DNA from: Cylindrodendrum hubeiense
Taxonomy: Eukaryota > Ascomycota > Sordariomycetes > Hypocreales > Nectriaceae
Reading direction: 5' to 3'
Length of the DNA: 64,000 nt
Assembly: GCA_014621425.1 (NCBI GenBank)
Contig: JAANBB010000004.1
Coordinates: 310,001 to 374,000, forward strand
The notes below the pieces were generated by a model. It was not told the DNA's origin and did no database searches. It saw nothing but the letters and a program-made list of their open reading frames with translations. The position numbers and the translations under genes were made by a program. Below are positions 55,567-64,000 of the stretch, in pieces (position 1 is the stretch's first letter; each line of letters opens with the position of its first letter).

Positions 55567-58500
55567 TCACACTTCGGCTCCGTGAAAGTTGTATACCCTG
55601 GTATGCTCCTCGTCCTTACCCTCCAATGCCCCATACGCACCCCCACCAGGAGTGTTGATCTGGATGTATTCTCCTGGCTGGAGATTCACGGTCGACTTTC
55701 CCCCAAGGTTAATCTTCTCCAGTTCTCCGCCTTCGTTATACCTGTAGAAGACATTCTCTCCTTTCTGGCCCGCACCACCTCCGTTCATACCATATGGCCG
55801 ATAGACGCGCCGATCGCTCAGGATGCTGAATTTGAGCGGCACACGGGCCTCAATCTCGCGTCGAATGCCGTCCCCGCCGCGCCATTTGCCTATTCCACCA
55901 CTGTCGCGACGAATTTCGTTCCGCCTCACCAACACGGCTGTACGCTTCTCAACAACCTCGGGATCAGTCCCGCGCGTATTGGTGGAGTGAACCTATATAA
56001 GTCAGTCATCTCGTGTTTCTATCCAAGCCTGTCATGGAACTTACGTGGATGGCATCCGCACCGCGATAGCCTTGCCCGGCTCCGACGCCACCGCCAATTG
56101 ACTCGCCATAGTTCCAGCCTGCTATGACTTTTCCAGTCTCGGGGTCTTTGCCTCCCATTCCCCAACCAAAGCTGTTGGCACAGCCCTGACTGGCTCCGTA
56201 TCGGCCAAATGCCCGGAAGATGGTATCGATGACTCTTTGACTGGCCAAGGTAGAACCACAAATTGCCACAGCGGGTGTTGGGTTCAGCACTGATCCTGGA
56301 GGCACGCGAATCTCGACTGGAACAAGGCAGCCTTCGTTTAGGGGAATTTCCATGTCCACTAGGCAGCGTATGGTGTAGATAATGGCGGAATGGCAGATGG
56401 AGATAGGGCAATTGTAGTTCCCCCACATCTGAGGGCCAGAGCCATTGAAATCATAAATGGCGCCACCAGTTTCGGGGTTAATGGTAATCGTTACGTGTAT
56501 GGCTGTGCCATCATCGAGATAATCAGTCGCTGTCAGGGGCTTGGGGTGATCCTTGACGATCTTCTTGAAGAATTCGCGAACGGCATATTCGGCGTTACTT
56601 TGGATCCCATTCATGTAGCGGTGCACCACTGGCAGCGAATACTCCACACAAAGCTTCTCCAACAAAGTGATACCGCGCTGGTTCGCTGATGTCTGTGCCT
56701 TCAAATCGGAGATGTTATCGGCCAGGCGTCTTGTCATGCTGCAGCCTGGGAATGTTCCAGCCTTCTCAAACGCGGCCCGCACATCGTCTTCGAGAAACTC
56801 GCCGCCACTGAAAATCTTCATCGAAGTGACATTGAGCCCCTCCTCCCACAAGGAGCGTGACTCGGGCATCATACTGGTTATGCCTTTGCCACCAATATCG
56901 GTGTGGTGTCCGCGAGACGCCACATAGAATCCAATACTACCATCAATGAATACCGGAGTAACTACTGTAACATCAGGCAGATGGGTGCCTCCCCATTGAG
57001 GATGGTTTGTCAATAGAACATCTCCTGGCTGTAGCTTACCCAACCAGTGGCGGTGCTGGGCTTGAATTGCAAACTGCATGGAGCCGAGGTGAATGGGAAT
57101 ATGCGGAGCGTTGGCCACCAGCTTTCCTTCTGGGGAGAAGACGGCACACGAAAAGTCCAGGCGCTCCTTAATACTGCTAGAGATGGATGTTCTTTGCAAG
57201 GTGTTGCCCATCTGCTCTGCGATAGCCATGAAGCGGTGGGCAAAGACGGAGAGCTGGATTGGGTCGAGGGAATTCGGCGAGTCTGACTGCTGCAACACTT
57301 TGGCGCTAAATGGCTGGTCCCCGTCGTCCGTCTTTTCGAGTAGGATATGGTTGGACAAGACGTACGCACGGAATCCAGGTTCTACCAAGATCGTTTGGGT
57401 ATCATCGATCATAAAGGCTGGTCCAGAGACAACGCTGCCACTCGGCACCTGCTTCAGTCGGTAGACCGCGGCCTTTTGCCATTGGCCATCCACATATACA
57501 TCTTGGGATGACTCCAAATGCGGTGTACTAAAGGTTTGTATCGAATTCTTCTCTTCAAAAGCTGACACTTCCTCAATACGAGCGCTTGTGCTGCTAGTTC
57601 CGCGAACCTTGATGGATTCGATGATGATATCTCGCTTCATTGAGAATGCAAACTCGCGAAAATGCTCAGCTTCAAATGCAGCAGCGTAATCTGAAGTCTT
57701 GGAAATGCTAAGGCTGGTATCTGTGCCAAAGTATTTGAGAAGCACTGATTCTTCGTAGCGAATTGACTCTGGATCGGCACCCTGGGAGGTCAAGACTGTG
57801 GAAACAGTCTTCTTCAACGACCCGAAGCGGTTTTGAACTTTCTCCAACACTTCGCTGGTGAGCTTTCCAGTGAAAGGTACAAAGGTTTCATGTTGAAGCT
57901 GAGCCTGAGCAATACCATATGCTGAGAGCAGAGAAGACCATTTATGAATCAGGATGCGCTTAATGCCTAGTTTGTCAGCGATTGAGCACGCGTGCTGGCC
58001 TCCTGCGCCGCCAAAGGAGACGAGATTGTGGTTCTCCGGTGCAAACCCCCGCGCTTCGGTCGCGTTGCGAATAGGCCGGCTCATAGTTTCGTTCGCAATA
58101 TTCAAGAACCCCAAAGCAACATCCTCTGGCGAGAGGTTCTGAGACGTCTGGGCGTTGAAATCGGCAGTTATTTGTTGAAACTTTTGGGCAACAACTTCGG
58201 TATCAAGTGCTTGCTTGGCATCTTCGCCAAAGATAGCCGGGAATGATGACAGTACCAAGCGGCCAAGGAAGAGGTTGGCATCCGTGACTGTGAGCGGCCC
58301 GCCCTTCCGATAGCATGCAGGTCCTGGGTGTGCTCCCGCCGACTCGGGGCCCACGGAAAGTAGCCCATTGCGAGCAAATAGTATCGAGCCTCCACCGGCT
58401 GCCACAGTTGAAATATTAAGCATTGGAACTGTAATGGTTCTTCCTGCAATGTTGGTCTGCGTCAGGTAGTCGTACTTGCCATCATATCTCGAGACGTCTG

Positions 58501-59587
58501 TGCTTGTGCCTCCCATGTCGAATCCGATGATAGGGGTCCTATTATCTGTGTCGAAACAAGATTCTGCTATGCCAACAACGCCACCTGCTGGGCCACTGAC
58601 CAGTGCTTCGTTGCCCTGAAACTTGTGCGACTCCTTGAGCCCTCCATCGGAGCACATGAACTCAACTCGCTTTGGTAAGATGCGAAACCCCTGCTCGAAG
58701 CTATCAACATAGCGCTTGATAACAGGGTAGAGATATGCCTCGGAGCATGTCGAGTTGCTTCGGGAGATGAATTTGATTGCTGGGCTGGTTCCCGATGATG
58801 TTGTCACAAACTTGAATCCGACCTCTCGGGCTACCTCCGCAACCAAGTCTTCGTGGTCTGGAAACAGATAGGCATGCATGAAAGACACGGCAAGTGATTC
58901 GTATCCCTCGTCCCGAAGCTTTTGCAACTGACTGCGCACCTTTTCTAGGTTCGGTCTCTTGAGGATACGGATAATCTCCCCACCATCTACCCTGACGAGA
59001 TCGGGATCAGTAAGAATAGAATTCTTATCAATTGGAGATGGATTTAGGTCATAGTCTTCAATAGTGATTCTTTCGTCAATCTCGATGACCTGAGAGTGAA
59101 GCACTGTTGGCTTCTGGATGCTTAGGTCGAACAGCTTGAGCCTGGACTGATCACCAATGACGCAGACATCCTTAAAACCTAGGAAGTTCGTTTGATAATT
59201 CATTTGATTTCAATAAGAGCAGATTTAAACTCACCTGAAGTCGTTGCAAAGGCAAACTTTTCTCCGTTGCCCGTCAACAGTGCGTTAGTGGCAACAGTTG
59301 TGCCCACCCGACAAGACGCTGCATCCTTGTCAGCCAAATTGACCCAAATCATGGCCGGTACAACATCAGATCTCACCAATTCTTGACCCATCCAACTTTT
59401 CGCCCACGGGAATGGCCTTGTTCTCTACTATCTCGAGTACTCGACGTATGGCCTCAGTAGGTGCATCCGGATAGTTTGCGGGGTCCTCGGATAGTAACTT
59501 GAAGATAAGAGGATCTCGACCCTCAACGAGGGCTATCACGTCGCAGAAAGTGCCTCCACGATCAACTGAGATTTTAATTTCAGCCAT
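55567..59587 (-). CDS. 5-oxoprolinase/hydantoinase family protein (HyuA-HyuB fusion)
   Basis: 1284 residues, four exons (59377-59587, 59235-59318, 56045-59178, 55567-55992). The N-terminal HyuA part starts MAEIKISVDRGGTFCDVIA and has VGTTVATNALL, the ATPase-like IIGFDMGGTSTDVSRY, VAAGGGSILF and SFGGAGGQHACSIAD. The HyuB part begins near ISVFAHRFMAIAEQMG, with SIKERLDFSCAVF, GDVLLTNHPQWGGTHLPD and ASRGHHTDIGG, ending in INTPGGGAYG. Length and order match eukaryotic ATP-dependent 5-oxoprolinase, which opens pyroglutamate to glutamate; hydantoins are an alternative substrate. The second exon was placed using the acceptor GATGCAG at 59319, which yields RIASCRVGTTVATNALL. The promoter is shared with an alpha/beta hydrolase, with a transporter next, which looks like a nitrogen-scavenging unit. 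Confidence 0.93.
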
Positions 59588-60019
59588 GGTGCGAGTACAA
59601 GGAGGCAGAAATTTGGTAAAAGTGACCGTTCCGCTGCAAAATGTGGAGGACTTCAATCGTGCTGAAAATGCGTGATCAAGCAGCTCCTCAAGTAGAAAAA
59701 TGACCGGCTTTCGGACCTAGAGTGGACCTGATGTACAATTTCGACAGGTGTAGGGGGCAAGCGGGGGCACTAACAGCCAAAGGCGTCATAGGCTTTCCGG
59801 GCGATAAAATCGGGCGAGGCCCGGTAATAGTTTACCCTAATTGGTAATAGAGGCGGAGTCCCTGCGACCATCTTCGGTTTCTTCCCCCCGGTCCCACAAT
59901 GATAAGGGCAGGATGAAGGCCTGAGGGTACCGGTAACTTGGAAATCTTCTGCACTACCGCCGACAGATAGCTTAGTTCAACGCCAACTCACATCCAACTA
60001 AACAACCAAGGTTGACAAA
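59588..60019. promoter_or_regulatory. Divergent promoter with HGATAR sites
   Basis: 432 bp between 5-oxoprolinase and the hydrolase. Three matches to HGATAR, the AreA/NIT2 nitrogen-regulator core: CGATAA 59802-59807, TGATAA 59900-59905 and AGATAG 59965-59970. A GGTAATAG direct repeat lies around 59822-59856. The GATA core is short, so the evidence is modest. Confidence 0.35.
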
Positions 60020-61087
60020 ATGGTCGAATTTGTGAGCATCAACGGAGCCGAGCTTGCTTTCGAAATCAAGGGCCCTGAGGCTGGCCCCCTCATGATTACA
60101 TTGCACGGCGGTAGGGGAATGGGTAAGCACTCCATCCGGTTTCATGGCACGAGGGAAGTCTGAGCAGCTAAGGCTATCGCAGGTGATCATAGATCAGATT
60201 TCCGCATCTACAGCAGGCTCAGCGACAAGCTTAGGGTCTTGTCGTTTGACTATCGTGGGCACGGACAAAGCTCGCGAACCAAGCCCTACACGTTTGAACA
60301 AATTGTTGATGACATTGAAGGATTGAGGGAACACTTCGTTGGAGCTGAACAGCCCGTAATCATCTGTGGGGGTAGCTTTGGAGGGTTCATTGCTCAGCAT
60401 TACGCCATCAAATATGCGTCACGCGTGTCGCATTTAGTGCTTCGCGGGACTGCCCCTTCGCATCACCGTAAGTTTGATAGCTCTCGTGTCTTGGGTTGTG
60501 CTTACTTCCTATGAAATAGATGAAGAAGGGGCCATCCGGTCGCTGGAGAAGCGACTAGACAAAACTCCCGGCTTCTCAGTAAGCATGCTGCGGAATAAGG
60601 TGTTTGGGTCTTATGAAAGCGACCGAGAGTTCCAACTCGTCCACTTTGCCATGCTGCCACTATACAGCGAGCAATACAACGCCGACAATGGGCTTCGCGC
60701 TTGCCTTGACACAGTGCACATCGCGGAATCGCATAGTAGGTTAATCGAGCCCTCCCTAACTTGGTATCTAACAAAAGTGCTTTACTTGATAGATGATCTC
60801 TACTCGGAAACGGAAAAATACTTCGATTATACTGATTCGCTCCACCGCATTTCGGCGAAGACGCTCATCGTTGTCGGAGACCGTGATTGGATTTGCCCTC
60901 TAGGTATGTGATGATGGTTGGCACATTTAGTGCATTGGCTAATAACATCTGCGCAGAAAATTCGCAATTGCTTGCTGAGAAGATACCAGATGCAAGGTTG
61001 TTTGTGGTTGAAGGCGCGAATCATGGTGTTCATGTCGAGAGGCCGGAGCTTGTGCTAGGTGAGATTAGGCGGCATTTAGGTATATAA
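60020..61087 (+). CDS. Alpha/beta hydrolase, proline-iminopeptidase-like
   Basis: 281 residues, five exons (60020-60122, 60183-60467, 60520-60735, 60793-60903, 60957-61087), all in phase. The fold's landmarks are the oxyanion region LMITLHGGRGMGDH, SFDYRGHGQSS, the nucleophile elbow GGSFGGFIAQHYA (Ser in GxSxG, about residue 105), the acid in VVGDRDWICPL, and the catalytic His in VEGANHGVHVERP near the C-terminus. The HGG/GDH pattern resembles prolyl aminopeptidases, though other peptidases, esterases and amidases share it. It has no signal peptide, so it is probably cytosolic. It is divergent from 5-oxoprolinase and followed by a transporter on the same strand. It could release N-terminal residues from imported peptides or amides. 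Confidence 0.88.
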
Positions 61088-61657
61088 CCGTAGACATTCA
61101 TCACTCATTGGGTACTAGTAAGAGGGAGCCGCCGAGTAAATTGATAATTTCTTTGCCTTATCGATGTGTTTTATCTCGCACTAACCTGCAAGCATCGTAA
61201 TGCTTGGCCATTGTCGCTATTAAATTAGGTGACGCAATGCCGACGTCTCAAGACGGCTATATGATCGGTCAATCACCACCCCACCCAACCTTTTATCTCA
61301 TTTCGGAGCTCATCCGACATGGTACATGTGAGTATTCGGCACTAGGGCCTCAACTACGTGAGGGAATCTCAATTCCATGTGCGGCGGGCTTCTACTTTTG
61401 GTAATTTCGTTCGGGTCCCACCGACGGTTGCACCATCACCGATGTCGCCCCTCCAAAGCACGTCACCTATCTAGAAGCTACCCATATATGAATCGAGGTC
61501 ATACATGCTAGCTAGAAAAAATTAGTTATTAACTAGGAGACTCGAGATGCAATAAATATAATCCCAACGATCTCCTTCCTTGACCATCACATCACTGAGG
61601 ACGAGACCATTAATCACTATCAGTGGAGCACATGGTAGCATTGCCATTCACTCAATT
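61088..61657. other. Upstream region of the ACS-family transporter
   Basis: 570 bp without a supported gene. It has an AT-rich stretch around 61515-61565, close to where transcription of the next gene should begin. Confidence 0.35.
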
Positions 61658-63313
61658 ATGACGCGTACCGACCCGCTTCCCCTAGAGGAGAGGAAAAGCG
61701 ACCCAACAATATTTGTCGCGCCAGAGGATGAGAAGATCACCCCACCGCAATCCACACCAGCCGCAGAGGCCAAGTTTTGGCACTGGCATGAGCCCGGAAC
61801 ATCACCTGAAGAGAAGAAGCTCATTTTCAAGCTTGACTGGTTTCTTCTCAGCTTTGGGTGCCTGATGTTTTTCATCAAACAGGTACGACAGCCCAGAAAT
61901 AGTATCTCTTTTTCAACGCAAGGAAGCAAGCTGACAGATTGGGCTACAGCTGGATCAAAATAACATCTCAAATGCATACGTCTCTGGTATGTCAGAGGAG
62001 CTTGGATTCGGTCCCGGTAATGAACTGTCGTGGATGAATACGTACTTTAGCGTTGGTAAATTCGTCCCATCTCCCCAACTTGAACATTATTAACAAATTA
62101 AAAAGGCACCATCATCGGTGGCACCTTTGCGAACATGATCATCACTGTAATTAGGCCACGATTTTGGCTGCCCGGCTGCTGCTTCATCTGGTCACTTTTT
62201 GTGTTGTTCCTATTCAAGTGTGAAAAGGCACACCACTTCTACGTACTTCGATTCTTCATTGGTCTCTTCGAATCTGCAGCGTGGCCCGGTGTCATGTATT
62301 GCTTAGGCTCTTGGTATCGCAAGAGCGAGCTTGCTCGCAGAAGTGGCCTTTTCGTGATGAGTGGCGTTCTTGGACAGATGTTCAGCGGATACCTCCAGTC
62401 GGCTTTGTTCGTTGGCATGGAGGGGAAGGGTGGACTTTCAGCATGGCGCTGGCTCTTCATTTTCGACTTCATCCTCGCCATTCCAGTCATTGTCTACGGT
62501 GCTGTGAGTTTTCCCGTGACTGATCCTCATTACTTCAGCTGACGCAAATAGATCTGCTTCCCCGATACACCCCACACGACCCAGGCTTTTTACTTGAATG
62601 ACTGGGAAAGGAAGCGAGCTTGTGAGCGCATTGAAGAAGAAGGTCGCAAGCCAGTTGGAAAGATGAATTGGAGCGTTTTCCGCCGCGTTTTCAACTCATG
62701 GCAGGTTTACGCATTCACTGTGGGATACTCGTTCTGGACCCTTACTTGCGGCTCCTACATTATCCAGTACTTCACTTTGTACCTCAAGTCGACAGGCGAT
62801 TACACGGTCCCGGAGATCAACAACATTCCGACCTCTGTTGGCGCCATCAATTTCTTCTTTATGATTGCAACCGGCTTCGTTGCCGACAAGATCGGGAATC
62901 GTGGTCCGGTTTGCCTGGCAGTTGGCAGTTTGCTTCTTTTCGACTATGCCATTCTCACAGCTTGGGATGTCCCGCATAAGTTGCGGCTTGCAGCGTTCAT
63001 CTTGGTTGGATGCTATGGTTGCTTCACGCCGCTTCTAGCAGGGTGGACAAACGAAGCTTGTGGAGGAGACCAGCAAAAACGAGCCTTTATTCTTGGCTTC
63101 ATGGTCTCTGTTGGTCAAGCCGTTGTTATTCCCTTTCAGCAACTCCAGCTCCCTAGCGGACAAGCTCCGGAATTCGTGAAAACTCATGGCTGGGGAAGTG
63201 CACTGGCATTTGTTGTTGTTCTGACGATTTGGACAGGCGTTGGGATACCTTTACTTCAAAGATGGAGGGGGGGCAAGGTTGTTGTTGGGGACTCAGAGGA
63301 TGTAATTGAATAA
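61658..63313 (+). CDS. MFS transporter, anion:cation symporter family (allantoate/pantothenate type)
   Basis: About 490 residues, four exons; introns after FFIKQ (61882-61949), after YFSV (62057-62104) and after VYGA (62504-62551). The N-terminal cytoplasmic tail ends EEKKLIFKLDWFLLSFGCLM, the start of TM1 in Dal5/Liz1-type carriers, followed by LDQNNISNAYVSGMSEELGF, a family signature. Later motifs: NTYFSVGTIIGGTFANMI, FYVLRFFIGLFESAAWPGVM, YRKSELARRSGLF, AWRWLFIFDFI, and a C-terminal half with GSYIIQYFTLYLKS and GWTNEACGGDQQKRAFILGF. The family imports organic anions such as allantoate, pantothenate, nicotinate or dipeptides. Placed with 5-oxoprolinase and a peptidase-like hydrolase, a nitrogenous amide or pyroglutamyl substrate is an inference. 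Confidence 0.92.
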
Positions 63314-63593
63314 TCGACTCGAAGCTTGTACTTGGCATACTATATAATAAGCCTGTAGTAGCTAGTCTTGCTCATGCATTCACTCGGTGAGTATTTAATC
63401 ACCGCACAGGCTTACACTTGGTGAAAGTTTTCAGTTATTCAGGCTCAGGTGGAAATAAATATTCATGTAATAATGTAAGTGACCATGCAAGGTCGTAGTC
63501 TAAAGCGCCCGTAAATGCACAACTTGCTGTTGCTTGTTTTAACCCATAATTCCCAACATTCCAAACATTAATCTATAATTAAGGCGTAGCCAT

Positions 63594-64000
63594 TTACAGG
63601 CCACAGAACTTCTTGTCGACGTTGGTGACGGTGGCCTCAATGCGACCGAGCTGCGAGGCTTGGTTGTTGGTAAGAGCGTCCAGGGCCTTCTTGCCAACGT
63701 TGAGGCCGGTGGCGGCATGGTCGATGGCGAGGACATAGATGCTCTTGCCCTTGTAGGTGGCCTTCTTGCAGAGGCCGCAGTTGGGCGAGTTCCAGCCGGC
63801 AATGGACGCAGCACCACCGATGTAGGGGAATCGAGGGATGTCGCTCTGCTTCTTCCATGTGGGGTGCTTGGTCATGAGACCGTTGACACCGTCGGAGCAA
63901 GAGATGGTGGTGAGCGAGCGGGTGGGGTCATCGTAGCCGGTGTCGTAGGAAACTGAGACGGCCGAGACGGCGGTGGCCAGGGTGAAGATGGAGAGGATGT
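63594..64000 (-). CDS. Cerato-platanin family secreted protein (start beyond the window)
   Basis: Partial at the 5' end. The visible 134 residues begin inside the signal peptide (ILSIFTLATAVSAVS), then VSYDTGYDDPTRSLTTISCS, SDIPRFPYIGGAASIAGWNS, CGLCKKATYKGKSIYVLAID and a C-terminus ending VDKKFCGL. The four cysteines and their spacing are those of the family, which forms two disulfides in a double-psi beta-barrel. Cerato-platanins are small abundant secreted proteins of filamentous fungi; they loosen or bind chitin and can trigger plant defence. No intron was seen. Only a few N-terminal residues should be missing. High GC at third positions fits a strongly expressed gene. Confidence 0.93.
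   Translation of the reverse strand, partial: ILSIFTLATAVSAVSVSYDTGYDDPTRSLTTISCSDGVNGLMTKHPTWKKQSDIPRFPYIGGAASIAGWNSPNCGLCKKATYKGKSIYVLAIDHAATGLNVGKKALDALTNNQASQLGRIEATVTNVDKKFCGL

Noticed and set aside
1..64000. Secondary-metabolite gene cluster
   Set aside because: Regulators, transporters and a LaeA-like methyltransferase are present, but there is no PKS, NRPS, terpene synthase, DMATS or RiPP core gene in the window.
1..64000. tRNA genes or CRISPR arrays
   Set aside because: No cloverleaf with matching A and B boxes and no regularly spaced direct repeats were seen by eye.

Overview
This window is nuclear DNA of a filamentous ascomycete (Pezizomycotina). Genes carry many short GT-AG introns (about 45-80 nt). 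Typical fungal families are present: three Zn2Cys6 regulators, MFS and PDR-type ABC transporters, a LaeA-like methyltransferase, a fungal 7TM protein and a cerato-platanin. I see no tRNA, rRNA, CRISPR array or secondary-metabolite core enzyme (no PKS, NRPS or terpene cyclase). The content looks like accessory, catabolic sequence of a plant-associated fungus.

Layout. 0.3-1.5 kb: Zn2Cys6 regulator. 2.4-7.9 kb: a sugar-porter MFS gene divergent from a GH78 alpha-L-rhamnosidase, suggesting rhamnoside uptake and hydrolysis; the rhamnosidase frame is broken by one base. 10.3-15.9 kb: a secreted, membrane-anchored kelch protein and a tyrosinase whose reading frame is cut by a 529-bp MITE. 18.0-26 kb: a 7TM protein, a CTF1-like regulator, a GFA/CENP-V protein and a short-chain dehydrogenase. 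26.3-31.8 kb: a family III CoA-transferase, an NAD malate dehydrogenase and a D-2-hydroxyacid dehydrogenase. 32.7-34.0 kb: an Svf1-like protein. 35.0-46.1 kb: an intradiol ring-cleavage dioxygenase, a quinone reductase, a 2-oxoadipate dioxygenase/decarboxylase-like (DUF1338) enzyme, a Zn2Cys6 regulator and a DHA1 transporter. 46.5-54.1 kb: a methyltransferase with an in-frame stop and a 1548-residue ABC transporter. 55.6-63.3 kb: a 5-oxoprolinase/hydantoinase, an alpha/beta hydrolase and an anion:cation-symporter MFS protein. The window ends inside a cerato-platanin gene.

The main leads are as follows. (1) The near-palindrome TCCGTCGGA occurs four times within 7.5 kb, always between genes of the 35-46 kb group, which includes a Zn2Cys6 regulator; this looks like a pathway-specific aromatic-catabolism regulon with an unusual DUF1338 enzyme. 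(2) A second 9-mer, GGCCCGCGG, occurs in pairs upstream of both the dehydrogenase and the CoA-transferase. (3) Three separate genes (rhamnosidase, tyrosinase, methyltransferase) each carry one clean lesion in otherwise intact frames, suggesting recent loss of accessory functions. Exon joins were made by hand from splice signals and phase; no alignment or database search was run.
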